Assembly (NCBI RefSeq): GCF_019039055.1
Contig: NZ_JAHOPB010000001.1
Location: forward strand, 744,001-808,000
Origin: Reyranella humidisoli
GTDB taxonomy: Bacteria; Pseudomonadota; Alphaproteobacteria; Reyranellales; Reyranellaceae
Direction: 5' to 3'
DNA length: 64,000 nucleotides
Under the pieces are notes generated by a model. It had not been told where the DNA came from, made no database searches, and saw nothing but the letters and a program-made list of their open reading frames with translations. Shown here in pieces: positions 30,047 to 38,361 of the stretch; within the stretch, counting starts at the first letter, position 1, and each line of letters begins with the position of its first letter. Position numbers and translations under genes: made by a program.

Positions 30047-30480
30047 AAAGAATCGGCGCCCTCCTCGCGGGCGGCATCCTGCTCGCCGCCACGCCGTCCT
30101 TCGCGCAGACCGTCGGCACCTGCCCGCGCGGCGGCGGCAGCAGCCAGCCGCAGCCGGTCCGCATCCTGTTCGACCTCAACAGTTCGCATCTCAGGCAGGC
30201 CGAGAAGCCGGCGATTGCGCAGGCGGTGAAGATCGCAAAGGATCGCCAGGTCTCGGCCGTCTGCCTGATCGGCCATACCGACAAGCTTGGCGACAAGGCC
30301 TACAATCTGAAGCTCGCCCGTGCGCGCGCCCAGACAGTGGCTGCCGAGATGATCCGCGACGGCTATCCCGCGAAGAACATCACCATCGTGGCCGATCCCG
30401 AGGCCTTCGGGAACATGAGCTTCGGCAGCGACAACGCCTCGGACATCGACCGCAAGGTGACGATCTTCTACGCGCGGTAG
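30043..30480 (+). CDS. OmpA-family peptidoglycan-binding protein
   Basis: This 145-residue protein has a signal peptide (cleavage near SFA|QTVG) and an OmpA C-terminal domain. The domain begins RILFDLNSSHLRQAEKPAI and includes GHTDKLGDKAYNLKLARARAQ, holding the Asp and Arg that bind diaminopimelate. There is no lipobox and no beta-barrel, so it is probably a free periplasmic peptidoglycan binder. GTG 30043 overlaps the upstream stop and follows GGGAGAG. Confidence 0.85.
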   Translation: MKRIGALLAGGILLAATPSFAQTVGTCPRGGGSSQPQPVRILFDLNSSHLRQAEKPAIAQAVKIAKDRQVSAVCLIGHTDKLGDKAYNLKLARARAQTVAAEMIRDGYPAKNITIVADPEAFGNMSFGSDNASDIDRKVTIFYAR

Positions 30481-30497
30481 AGCACCGTCTCTCAAGC

Positions 30498-30630
30498 TTT
30501 CCTCCCCATTCAAATGGGGAGGTGGCGGCGTCATACGCCGACGGAGGGGTCATCCCCTTCCTCATCGCCGAGCGATGCCCCCTCCGTCGCGCTCTGAGCG
30601 CGACACCTCCCCACTTGAATGGGGAGGAAA
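30498..30630. repeat. 133-bp inverted-repeat element (two head-to-head modules)
   Basis: The 26-base left end (30498-30523) and the right end (30605-30630) are reverse complements with a single mismatch. Each end is itself a CTCCCCATT/AATGGGGAG hairpin. Inner arms GACGGAGGGG and CCCCTCCGTC flank a 30-base centre. The element fills the space between convergent OmpA and quinone oxidoreductase genes. It encodes nothing and could be a MITE-like or BIME-like unit; the left module matches those at 25426 and 44915. Confidence 0.75.
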
Positions 30631-30653
30631 AGAGCCGTGAAGGCTCGGTCTTG

Positions 30654-31646
30654 CTAGGCTCCCGAACCCATCTCGATCGCGACCTTGCCGACGACCTTGC
30701 GGTCGATCAGGACCTGAAAGGCTTCGGCCGCCTGCTCCATCGGGAAGCGGTGCGAGACGTTCGGGCGCATGACGCCCAGCGACGCGAGCCGCGGCAGTTC
30801 CTCGACATAGTCGCGGCCGAGCTCGGGCGAAAGGCGCAGGATGGTCTCGCCGGCGCGCACGCCCAGGACCGAGAGGCCCTTGATCAGGATGTGGCTGGAC
30901 ATGAGCCTGCTCGGCCCGCCCGAGGTGAAGCCGACGACCAGCAGGCGCGCGCCGTAGGCGGCGGCCCGCACCGACTTCTCCAGCACCTCGCCGCCCACCG
31001 GATCGTAGATCACGTTGCAGCCCTTGCCGTTCGTCATCTCCTTCACCGCGGAGACGAAGTCGCCGGTACGATAGTTCACGACCTCGTCGGCGCCGTTGGC
31101 CCGCACGACGGCCAGCCGCGCATCGTCGCTGCCCGTCGCGATCACGCGCGCACCGATGTGCTTGCCGAGCTGAACGGCCGCGAGACCGACACCGCCCGAG
31201 GCACCGTGCACCAGCAAGGTCTCGCCCTTCTTCAGTGCGGCGCGATGGACCAGCGAGTGATAGGCGGTCTGCGCGGCGACCCGGAAGCCGGCGCCCTCGG
31301 CAAAGGACCAGTCGGCCGGCAGGCGCATGAGGTGGCCGCTCGCCTTCACCTTCACGTACTCGGCAAAGGCGCCGGGGCGCACGCCGAAGATCACGCGGTC
31401 GCCCGCTTTCCAGCCCTCGACGCCGGCACCGATGGCGTGGATCGTCCCCGCGCCTTCCATGCCGGGCACGAAGGGCAGTTCGGGCTTGTGCTGGTAGCCG
31501 CCGGCCACCATCAGAACGTCGGGAAAATTGACCGAACCGGCGCCGACCCTGAGAACGATCTCGCCCGGTCCCGCTTCGGGGATCGGGCGTTCCTCGATAT
31601 GGAGAACGGAAGGGTCGCCGAGGCGATCGCAAACCAAGGCTCTCAT
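30654..31646 (-). CDS. Zinc-independent quinone oxidoreductase/MDR family
   Basis: This 330-residue medium-chain reductase has the QOR pattern GSVNFPDVLMVAGGYQ, a Rossmann HGASGGVGLAAVQLGK, and no catalytic zinc ligands. NADPH preference is suggested by a polar/basic residue set after beta-2 (GSDDARL is ambiguous). An in-frame ATG at 31661 is an alternative start; neither has a clear ribosome site. It probably reduces quinones or enoyl compounds. It lies 34 bases downstream of the carbamoyltransferase gene and may be read through from it. Confidence 0.88.
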   Translation of the reverse strand: MRALVCDRLGDPSVLHIEERPIPEAGPGEIVLRVGAGSVNFPDVLMVAGGYQHKPELPFVPGMEGAGTIHAIGAGVEGWKAGDRVIFGVRPGAFAEYVKVKASGHLMRLPADWSFAEGAGFRVAAQTAYHSLVHRAALKKGETLLVHGASGGVGLAAVQLGKHIGARVIATGSDDARLAVVRANGADEVVNYRTGDFVSAVKEMTNGKGCNVIYDPVGGEVLEKSVRAAAYGARLLVVGFTSGGPSRLMSSHILIKGLSVLGVRAGETILRLSPELGRDYVEELPRLASLGVMRPNVSHRFPMEQAAEAFQVLIDRKVVGKVAIEMGSGA

Positions 31647-31680
31647 GAGGGGCGCGCGCATTACGGAAGCGCCCACCCGG

Positions 31681-33516
31681 CTAGTCGAGCTCGAAGGCGT
31701 TCTTGTAGTCGAGCTTCAGCGACGGATCCTGGTCTTCCTTGCGCAGCAGGCAGTTGCCGACCACGAGGACCTCGATCTCGCTGCCCATGAAGCAGCGCCA
31801 TGCATCCTCAGGCGTGCAGACGATCGGCTCGCCGCGCACGTTGAACGAGGTGTTCACGATCACCGAGCTGCCGGTCTTCGCCTTGAAGGCCGAGATCAGG
31901 TCGTAGAACGGCTTGTTGGTCTCTTCGTGGACCGTCTGGATGCGGCCCGAATAGTCGACGTGCGTAACCGCGGGAATGTCGGAGCGCGGCACGTTCAGCT
32001 TCTCGATGCCGAACAGCGCGTCTTCCTCGGCGGTCATCTTGCGACGGCGTTCCTCGACAACCGGCGCGACCATCAGCATGTAGGGGCTGTCGGTGTGGAA
32101 ATCGAAATACTTGTCGACGTCCTCGCGCAGCACCGCCGGCGCGAAGGGGCGGAACGACTCGCGGTACTTCACCTTGAGGTTCAGCGTCTTCTGCATCGAC
32201 GGCGAACGCGCGTCGCCAAGGATCGAGCGGGCGCCCAGCGAACGCGGACCGAACTCCATGCGGCCCTGCATCCAGCCGACCGCCTTGTCGTCGGCCAGCG
32301 CCTGCGCGGTCTGGTCGATCATCTCGTCGCGGCTGAGGCGCGAGAACCTGGCGCCGACGGCGGTGAGCCGCTCGGCGATCTCGTCGTCGGTGAAATCCGG
32401 GCCGAGATAGGAGCCGGCCATGCCGTCCATGTGGCCGTTGAGCTTGCGCGGCTGGCCGAGGAAGCCGTGATAGGCGGCATAGGCCGCGCCGACCGCGCCG
32501 CCGGCATCGCCGGCCGCCGGCTGCACCCAGATGCCGTCGAAGATGTTCTCGCGCAGCAGCTTGCCGTTGGCGACGCAGTTCAGCGCCACGCCGCCGGCAA
32601 GGCAGATGTTCTTGACGCCGGTTTCCTTCTTCACCGACCGGCCGAGGCGGATCACGATCTCCTCGGTGACGGCCTGGATCGACGCCGCGAGGTCCATGTG
32701 ATGCTGCGTCAGCTGTTCCTCGGCCTTGCGACGCTCGCCGCCGAACAGATCGCCGAACTTGTCGTTCGTCATCCGCAGGCCGGTGCAATAGTCGAAGTAG
32801 CTCTGGTCGAGGCGGAAAGTGCCGTCTTCCTTGAGGTCGACGATCTTGTCGAGGATCAGGTTCTTGAACTTGGGCTCGCCGTAGGGCGCGAGACCCATGA
32901 CCTTGTATTCGCCCGAGTTGACCTTGAAGCCGGTGTAGTAGGTAAACGCCGAGTAGAGCAGGCCGATCGAGTGCGGGAAGTGGATCTCACGCAGCATCTC
33001 GAGCTTGTTGCCGCTTCCCATGGCCAGCGACGTCGTTGCCCATTCGCCGACGCCGTCCATGCAGAGGACTGCCGCCTCTTCATAGGGCGACGGGAAGAAG
33101 GCCGAGGCCGCGTGGCTCTGGTGGTGCTCGCCGAACAGCAGGCGCTTCTGCCAGTCGAAGTCGGGCTCCCACTTCTTCATCTCGTCGCGCAGCAGCATCT
33201 TCTGGAAGAGCTTCTCCTTCAGCCACAACGGCATGGCCATGCGGAAGGAGTTGAAGCCCCGCGGCGCGTAGGCGAGGTAGGTCTCAAGCAGGCGCTCGAA
33301 CTTCAGGAACGGCTTGTCGTAGAAGGCGACGTAGTCGACGTCCTGAAGCTTGATGCCGGCGCGGTCCAGACAGAACTGGACCGCATTCTGCGGGAAGCCC
33401 GCATCGTGCTTCTTGCGGGTAAAGCGCTCTTCCTGCGCGGCACTGACGAGATGACCGTCCTCGATGAGCGCAGCCGCGCTGTCGTGATAGAAGGCCGAGA
33501 CGCCGAGCACCCGCAT
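31681..33516 (-). CDS. NodU/CmcH-family carbamoyltransferase
   Basis: The 611-residue protein is full length. The N-terminal Kae1-like domain begins LGVSAFYHDSAAALI and has FGEHHQSHAASAF and the CMDGVGEW nucleotide site. The C-terminal YrdC-like domain includes QGRMEFGPRSLGARSIL and SFNVRGEPIVCTPEDAW. It would transfer a carbamoyl group from carbamoyl phosphate via carbamoyladenylate to a hydroxyl. DUF5989 and SxtJ-like genes precede it on the same strand, matching the sxtI-J-K grouping of cyanobacterial saxitoxin clusters. No other toxin or Nod genes are nearby, so the acceptor is unknown. Confidence 0.93.
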   Translation of the reverse strand: MRVLGVSAFYHDSAAALIEDGHLVSAAQEERFTRKKHDAGFPQNAVQFCLDRAGIKLQDVDYVAFYDKPFLKFERLLETYLAYAPRGFNSFRMAMPLWLKEKLFQKMLLRDEMKKWEPDFDWQKRLLFGEHHQSHAASAFFPSPYEEAAVLCMDGVGEWATTSLAMGSGNKLEMLREIHFPHSIGLLYSAFTYYTGFKVNSGEYKVMGLAPYGEPKFKNLILDKIVDLKEDGTFRLDQSYFDYCTGLRMTNDKFGDLFGGERRKAEEQLTQHHMDLAASIQAVTEEIVIRLGRSVKKETGVKNICLAGGVALNCVANGKLLRENIFDGIWVQPAAGDAGGAVGAAYAAYHGFLGQPRKLNGHMDGMAGSYLGPDFTDDEIAERLTAVGARFSRLSRDEMIDQTAQALADDKAVGWMQGRMEFGPRSLGARSILGDARSPSMQKTLNLKVKYRESFRPFAPAVLREDVDKYFDFHTDSPYMLMVAPVVEERRRKMTAEEDALFGIEKLNVPRSDIPAVTHVDYSGRIQTVHEETNKPFYDLISAFKAKTGSSVIVNTSFNVRGEPIVCTPEDAWRCFMGSEIEVLVVGNCLLRKEDQDPSLKLDYKNAFELD

Positions 33517-33534
33517 GGAAGAGTCCTTAACCGC

Positions 33535-33687
33535 CTAGAACAGCGTGTAGATGAAGGGCGCAATGGCCGAACCCTTGGTGAGAACGATCAGGCCGCCGAA
33601 GATCACCATCATGACCAGGATCGGCAGCAGCCAGAACTTCTTGCGCTCGCGCATGAAAGCCCAGAGTTCGACAAGTATGGAGCCCAT
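33535..33687 (-). CDS. DUF5989 (SxtK-like) 50-residue membrane protein
   Basis: This short gene has ATG at 33687 and TAG at 33535-33537. The product starts MGSILVELWAFMRERKKFWL, has one helix (about residues 19-37) and ends in SAIAPFIYTLF, the DUF5989 pattern. It lies 18 bases from both the SxtJ-like gene upstream and the carbamoyltransferase downstream. The role is unknown; by constant association it probably anchors or aids the carbamoyltransferase at the membrane. Confidence 0.85.
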   Translation of the reverse strand: MGSILVELWAFMRERKKFWLLPILVMMVIFGGLIVLTKGSAIAPFIYTLF

Positions 33688-33705
33688 TGCTCTGTCCTTT
33701 CGCGA

Positions 33706-34149
33706 TCAGAATTGGTTGCGCATGGATTGCGGCGGCGGCCCCGGAGGCGCGCGCTCGATCCAGTAGGTCTTGGCGTTGCGGTCGAGCTTCAGCCGCAGGA
33801 AATCCTTGCCGAAGGCACGCATCACCAGACCGATCGGCATGATGGTCACGAAGAACAGCAGTCCGAGGATCAGCGGGTTCATCACCTTGTAGAGGAGAAG
33901 GCCGAACTTCAGCCACAGCCGGTTCAGCGGGCCGAGCGCCCTGGGATAGACCAGCGCCACCACGAGGAAGGCCGCCGCGACCGGAAGCATCCACTTCCAG
34001 GCGGCGCCCTTCTCCATCCCGTGGTTCCACAGGTTGATCGCCGTCAGGATTCCGAAGAAACCCGCGAAAACGAACCCGAAACCGCGATCGGTGCCCGCCT
34101 TGACGTGCTCCTCACGCGAAAAGTCTTCATGAAGCTGGCTGGTCGCCAT
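33706..34149 (-). CDS. SxtJ-family membrane protein
   Basis: The 147-residue protein has helices at about 25-42, 53-72 and 86-110, the segment ALVYPRALGPLNRLWLKFGLLL, and a C-terminal soluble tail with RLDRNAKTYWIER. This is the SxtJ pattern found beside carbamoyltransferases. It leads the three-gene cassette SxtJ-like, DUF5989, carbamoyltransferase. Function is not established for any homologue that I know of. Confidence 0.83.
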   Translation of the reverse strand: MATSQLHEDFSREEHVKAGTDRGFGFVFAGFFGILTAINLWNHGMEKGAAWKWMLPVAAAFLVVALVYPRALGPLNRLWLKFGLLLYKVMNPLILGLLFFVTIMPIGLVMRAFGKDFLRLKLDRNAKTYWIERAPPGPPPQSMRNQF

Positions 34150-34231
34150 TTACCGAGGTTTCGTCAATTGATTGGGGCTCTTAACTCTCTGATCCCAAAC
34201 GCCAAGTCAATCGGCGACCAGCAGGGAAAGG

Positions 34232-34906
34232 CTATTCCGCCGCAACCGAAGCGAACCGATGCGACAGGAGGGCCTGGAGCGTCATCCGCCAGACGGCGGC
34301 CGCCCGCTCGAAGCTGAGGTTGTCCCGGCGACGCAGCACGATCCACGCATCGAGGGAGAGGGCCGCACCGATCGCGTCCGCCAGTTCCTCGCGGGCCGGC
34401 TCGCTCAGGCCGGCAAACTCGGGCGCGAACGTCTCGAAGGTCGAGTTCCGGAGCTCCTGCTTGAAGGCCTGGCCGCGCTCGATCAGGGCCGGGTGGCCGA
34501 CGAACTGGCCGGCGGCGACGCGCAGCGGGACGATCCCGTCGAACACTTCGGCAAGGTTCTGGACCACCGAGGCGATGCGGTCCGACAGCGGGCGGGTGTT
34601 GGCCGTCGGCGGCGGAACCACGATGTCCTGCCGGATGGCATCCATGACAGTTACAAAAAGTGACTCAACGTCGCCGAAATGCTGGAAGACCGAGCGAACC
34701 GATACATCGGCGCGGCGCGCGACGGCGACCACGGTGGGGGCCGTGCTGGTTTCGGCGATCATGAGCTTGGCGGCTTCGATGATCTTCCGACGGGTCTCGG
34801 CAGCCCGCCGATTGCGCCCGTCAGGACGAGCCGTCTGGTTCGTGTCCGTCGTTGCCGCCACTACCGCCACTGCGTTGCCGCGCGGCATCACCGCTGCTTC
34901 GCTCAT
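34232..34906 (-). CDS. TetR-family transcriptional regulator
   Basis: This 224-residue regulator has an N-terminal helix-turn-helix (residues about 35-80: RRKIIEAAKLMIAET, then VVAVARRADVSVRSVFQHFGD) and an all-helical effector domain. ATG 34906 starts a normal-length protein; the upstream in-frame extension is unsupported. It is 82 bases upstream of the SxtJ-led cassette on the same strand and divergent from a HAD gene. Either unit could be its target. The ligand is unknown. Confidence 0.86.
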   Translation of the reverse strand: MSEAAVMPRGNAVAVVAATTDTNQTARPDGRNRRAAETRRKIIEAAKLMIAETSTAPTVVAVARRADVSVRSVFQHFGDVESLFVTVMDAIRQDIVVPPPTANTRPLSDRIASVVQNLAEVFDGIVPLRVAAGQFVGHPALIERGQAFKQELRNSTFETFAPEFAGLSEPAREELADAIGAALSLDAWIVLRRRDNLSFERAAAVWRMTLQALLSHRFASVAAE

Positions 34907-35022
34907 GTGTAAATTCCTAATCCGGAGTTCAGGTCGATGGTCAACGAGCAACCAGTCGCCTATGGAGGGCGTGAGATAGGGGCCGACTGCGGCAGCAACA
35001 AGGTAAAGACCGTCGCACCACC

Positions 35023-35688
35023 ATGAATACGAGCCATGCAAAAACCCCGCTCGCGGTCCTCTGGGACTTCGGCGGCGTGATCCTTTCCAGCCCCTTCGAG
35101 GCCTTCAACCGCTACGAAGCGGAGGCCGGTCTTCCCAAAGATTTCCTGCGCGGCCTCAATGCGCGCAATCCCGATACGAACGCGTGGGCGAAAATGGAAC
35201 GAAGCGAGGTTTCCCTCGACGGCTTCGTCACGCTCTTCGAGGAGGAGGCCCGGCTCCAGGGGCACCGGGTCGAGGGCCTGAAGATTTTGCAGGCACTGAG
35301 CGGCGACATTCGGCCGCAGATGGTCGAAGCGCTCCGCCGCTGCAAGGCGGCGTTCCGGGTGGCCTGCATCACCAACAACGTGAAATCGGGCGAAGGGCCC
35401 GGCATGGCGCGCAGCCCCGAGAAGGCAAAAGCCGTGTCCGAGGTCCTGTCTCTTTTCGAGCATGTCGTCGAATCGAGCAAAATCGGCCTGCGCAAACCCG
35501 ATCCCAAGATCTACCAGCATGCGTGCGACCTGCTCGGCGTCCCGCCGGACCGCTGCATCTATCTCGACGATCTCGGCATCAACCTGAAGCCGGCGCGCGC
35601 GATGGGGATGCGCACCATCAAGGTCGGCGATCCCGACGTCGCGATCGACGAACTGCAGGCGATGGTGGGCATCCCGCTCAGAGGCTGA
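35023..35688 (+). CDS. HAD-family hydrolase (HAD-IA)
   Basis: This 221-residue protein has HAD motif I as LWDFGGVIL, motif II ACITNNV, a lysine in SSKIGLRKPDP (motif III) and acidic motif IV YLDDLGINL. The second motif I aspartate is replaced by glycine, as in the ACAD10/epoxide-hydrolase N-terminal group, so phosphatase activity is not guaranteed. It lies 4 bases before recX and is probably co-transcribed. The substrate is unknown. Confidence 0.87.
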   Translation: MNTSHAKTPLAVLWDFGGVILSSPFEAFNRYEAEAGLPKDFLRGLNARNPDTNAWAKMERSEVSLDGFVTLFEEEARLQGHRVEGLKILQALSGDIRPQMVEALRRCKAAFRVACITNNVKSGEGPGMARSPEKAKAVSEVLSLFEHVVESSKIGLRKPDPKIYQHACDLLGVPPDRCIYLDDLGINLKPARAMGMRTIKVGDPDVAIDELQAMVGIPLRG

Positions 35689-35692
35689 TGCC

Positions 35693-36244
35693 GTGAAGCG
35701 TACCGCCTCTCCGATCACGGCGAAGTATCTGCAGAACGCCGCCGTGTTCTATCTCGAGCGGTACGCCAGTTCGGCAGAGGGATTGCGGCGCGTCCTGCGC
35801 CGCCGGGTCTCCAAGGCCCGGATGCTCGAGGCCCCGGTGATGGAGAATGTCGAAGAAGCAATCGAGGCCGTCGTGCAGAAGTTCGTGACGGCCGGTCTTC
35901 TCGACGACAAGGCCTTCGCCCAGACCAAGGCCCGGTCGCTGCACCGTCGCGGCATGTCGGGCCGCCTCACCCGCCAGCGGCTGCAGGTCGCGGGCGTGGG
36001 TCGTGAGGATGTCGACCAGGCCATGACTGCGCTCGACGACGAACTCGGCACCGATCCCGCGAAGCGCGAGCTTCAGGCCGCCTTGGCCTTCGCCCGCCGG
36101 CGGCGCCTCGGTCCCTTTCGCCTGAAGGACCGCGACGACAACAAGGCGCGCGACCTCGCCTCGATGGCCCGCGCGGGCTTTGCCTATGCGCTGGCCCGCA
36201 AGGTGATCGAGGCCGCCGACCCCGATGCTCTGGACGAAGGCTGA
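35693..36244 (+). CDS. recX: RecX-like regulatory protein
   Basis: This 183-residue helical protein has the RecX three-repeat pattern: AAVFYLERYASSAEGLRRVLRRR, then a second repeat with AGLLDDKAFAQTKARSLHRRGMSG, and AAL-AFARRRRLGPF in the third. RecX binds RecA filaments and modulates their activity. GTG 35693 is used because the preceding ATG meets a stop after one codon. It is not adjacent to recA in this window. The C-terminal repeat is weaker than in enterobacterial RecX, so the assignment is by pattern. Confidence 0.8.
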   Translation: MKRTASPITAKYLQNAAVFYLERYASSAEGLRRVLRRRVSKARMLEAPVMENVEEAIEAVVQKFVTAGLLDDKAFAQTKARSLHRRGMSGRLTRQRLQVAGVGREDVDQAMTALDDELGTDPAKRELQAALAFARRRRLGPFRLKDRDDNKARDLASMARAGFAYALARKVIEAADPDALDEG

Positions 36245-36277
36245 AGGGCTCGCCATGGTTCGGCCAACGAGGAAACC

Positions 36278-36628
36278 ATGACCGTCACGATCTGGCACAA
36301 TCCGCGCTGCAGCAAGTCGCGGCAGACACTCGACCTGCTGAAGAGCAACGGTGTCGAGCCCACGGTGCGCGAGTATCTGAAGGAGCCGCCGAGCAAGGCC
36401 GAGATCGAGAAGCTCGTCTCGCAGGTCGGCGGCGATCCGCGCGAGCTGATCCGCGACGGCGAGGCCGAGTTCAAGGCGCTGAAGCTCAGGAAAGCGGACC
36501 TCGCCAAGGCCGACATCGTCGACGCCATCGCCGCACACCCCGTCCTGCTGCAGCGCCCGATCGTCGTGAAGGGCAGTCGCGCGGCGATCGGCCGGCCGCC
36601 CGAGGCGGTCCTGACTCTGCTGAAATGA
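36278..36628 (+). CDS. arsC: ArsC/Spx-family glutaredoxin-dependent arsenate reductase-like protein
   Basis: This 116-residue protein has the ArsC active site WHNPRCSKSRQTL with a single catalytic cysteine, then LKEPPSKAEIEKL, and LLQRPIVVKG containing the conserved arginine and proline loop. E. coli-type ArsC reduces arsenate using glutathione/glutaredoxin; YfgD-like relatives have other roles. No arsenite pump or ArsR is nearby. Only 4 bases separate it from the redox-linked cyclase, so a thiol-redox role is worth considering. Confidence 0.85.
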   Translation: MTVTIWHNPRCSKSRQTLDLLKSNGVEPTVREYLKEPPSKAEIEKLVSQVGGDPRELIRDGEAEFKALKLRKADLAKADIVDAIAAHPVLLQRPIVVKGSRAAIGRPPEAVLTLLK

Positions 36629-36632
36629 CGCC

Positions 36633-38300
36633 ATGACCGGACGGCTTCGCCTCTGGTCGGGCTACGTCCTTTTCTTCTACGTCGTCACCCATCTCCTCAA
36701 TCACGCGCTCGGGCTGATCTCGCTGCGGGTCCTCGAAGCAGGCCGTCACTGGTTCGCGTCCGTCTGGGGCAACCCCGTCGGGCTGACGGTGCTCTATGGC
36801 GCGATGCTCGTTCACTTCCTGCTTGCGCTGTGGTCGCTCTACCGGCGGCGCGCGCTGAAGCTGTCGCGCTGGGAATGGGCCCAATGGATCCTCGGTGCCT
36901 CGATCATCCCGCTGGGCGTGATCCACGTGGTCGGCACGCGGCTCGCCGAAACGTTCTACGACGTCCAGTCGGGCTATCCCTGGGTGCTGGGCTCGCTGGT
37001 CGCCGGCGGCTGGCCGGGCATCGTGCGGCAGTTCTCCCTGCCGCTGGTCGTGTGGATGCATGGCTGCATCGGCCTGCACTTCGCGCTGCGCCTGAAGCCC
37101 TGGTATCGCGGCTGGCTGCCACTGCTCTACGGTCTCGCGCTGCTGATCCCCGCCGCCAGCCTTGCGGGCGCGGCTGTCGCGCTGCGCGATGTCGCCGAGC
37201 TGGCGCAGCGCCCCGGCTTTCTCGAGATGCTGTTCCAGCAGGCGCGTGTTCCGGGCCCCGCCCAGATCGCCAATCTCTATTCGATCGCGTCCGGATTGGA
37301 GTACACGGCCCTTGCGCTGCTTGTCGGCGCGATCGCCGCGCGGCCCTTGCGCGACCTCTGGGAACGGCGGGCCGGCGTCGTGCGCCTCGATTACGACGAG
37401 CGTCGCAGCGTGACGCAGCCCGCCGGCCTCACGGTCCTCGAGATCAGTCGAATTGCCGGCATTCCCCATGCCTCGGTCTGCGGCGGGCGCGGTCGCTGCT
37501 CGACCTGCCGCGTGCGCATCACCGGAGACGACCGCCACAGGCTGCCGCCGGCCTCGCCGGAGGAGGCGAAGGTACTGGCGCGAATCGGCGCTCCCGCGAA
37601 TGTCCGTCTCGCCTGCCAGCTACACCCACCGCCGGGCCACTATCGCGTGACCCCGCTGTTGCCGGCCGCTGCCGGACCCGTCGAGGCCTATCGCCGGCAG
37701 CCGCAGGCCCATGGCGGTGAGCGCTACATCGCGGTGCTGTTCGCCGACATACGGGGCTTCACGACGATCTCCGAAGGCAAGCTGCCCTACGACGTCGTGT
37801 TCCTGCTCAACCGCTACTTCCGCGCCACAGGTCAGGCGGTCGAAGCCGCCGGCGGGCGGCTCGACAAGTTCATCGGCGACGGCGTCATGGCGATCTTCGG
37901 CCTCAACCAGGATCCCCAGACTGCCTGTCGTCAGGCGCTCGATGCGGCACGGCGCATGGCGCTGGCGCTCGACGATCTCAACGAGGCGATGTCGGGCGAT
38001 CTCGACGTGCCGCTTCGCATCGGCATCGGCATCCATGCCGGCCCCGCCATCGTGGGCGAAATGGGCTATGCGCGCGCCGCCCAGATCACGGCGATCGGCG
38101 ACACGGTGAATACGGCAAGCCGGCTGGAATCGATGACCAAGGAATTCGCCGTCGAGCTGGTCGTCTCGCAGGAGCTGCTCGACCGTGCCGGCATCGATCT
38201 CGGCGACGCGCCCCGGCACGAGGTCGAAATCCGCGGCCGCCAGAGCCGGCTCGCCGTCCGGGCCGTCGCCAAGGCCGGCGATCTCACGGCAATGTCATAA
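36633..38300 (+). CDS. Membrane-anchored [2Fe-2S] class III adenylate cyclase
   Basis: The 555-residue protein has three parts. Residues 1-245 form about six helices with histidines at 20, 24, 61, 98, 143 and 149 that could bind heme. Residues about 255-335 form an adrenodoxin-type ferredoxin with C283-x5-C289-x2-C292-x35-C328. Residues about 361-495 form a class III cyclase with metal aspartate D372 (FADIRGFT), DKFIGDG and the AIGDTVNTASR motif carrying adenine-selecting and transition-state residues. It should make cAMP in response to membrane redox or quinone state, as proposed for rhizobial CyaC-type cyclases. It follows arsC by 4 bases. Confidence 0.88.
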   Translation: MTGRLRLWSGYVLFFYVVTHLLNHALGLISLRVLEAGRHWFASVWGNPVGLTVLYGAMLVHFLLALWSLYRRRALKLSRWEWAQWILGASIIPLGVIHVVGTRLAETFYDVQSGYPWVLGSLVAGGWPGIVRQFSLPLVVWMHGCIGLHFALRLKPWYRGWLPLLYGLALLIPAASLAGAAVALRDVAELAQRPGFLEMLFQQARVPGPAQIANLYSIASGLEYTALALLVGAIAARPLRDLWERRAGVVRLDYDERRSVTQPAGLTVLEISRIAGIPHASVCGGRGRCSTCRVRITGDDRHRLPPASPEEAKVLARIGAPANVRLACQLHPPPGHYRVTPLLPAAAGPVEAYRRQPQAHGGERYIAVLFADIRGFTTISEGKLPYDVVFLLNRYFRATGQAVEAAGGRLDKFIGDGVMAIFGLNQDPQTACRQALDAARRMALALDDLNEAMSGDLDVPLRIGIGIHAGPAIVGEMGYARAAQITAIGDTVNTASRLESMTKEFAVELVVSQELLDRAGIDLGDAPRHEVEIRGRQSRLAVRAVAKAGDLTAMS

Positions 38301-38361
38301 TATTTTCGTTGTCCGGCGGACGGTCCGGGCGACAATCCAGCAATCTTCAGGAGGTATTCCC

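Noticed and set aside
30498..30630. Insertion sequence
   Set aside because: It has inverted ends but no transposase reading frame and is only 133 bases.
31681..34149. Saxitoxin or Nod-factor biosynthesis cluster
   Set aside because: Only the carbamoyltransferase trio is present, with no polyketide synthase, amidinotransferase, nodABC or other tailoring genes.
36278..36628. Arsenic resistance operon
   Set aside because: Only an ArsC-like gene is present; no ArsR, ArsB/Acr3 or ArsH is nearby.
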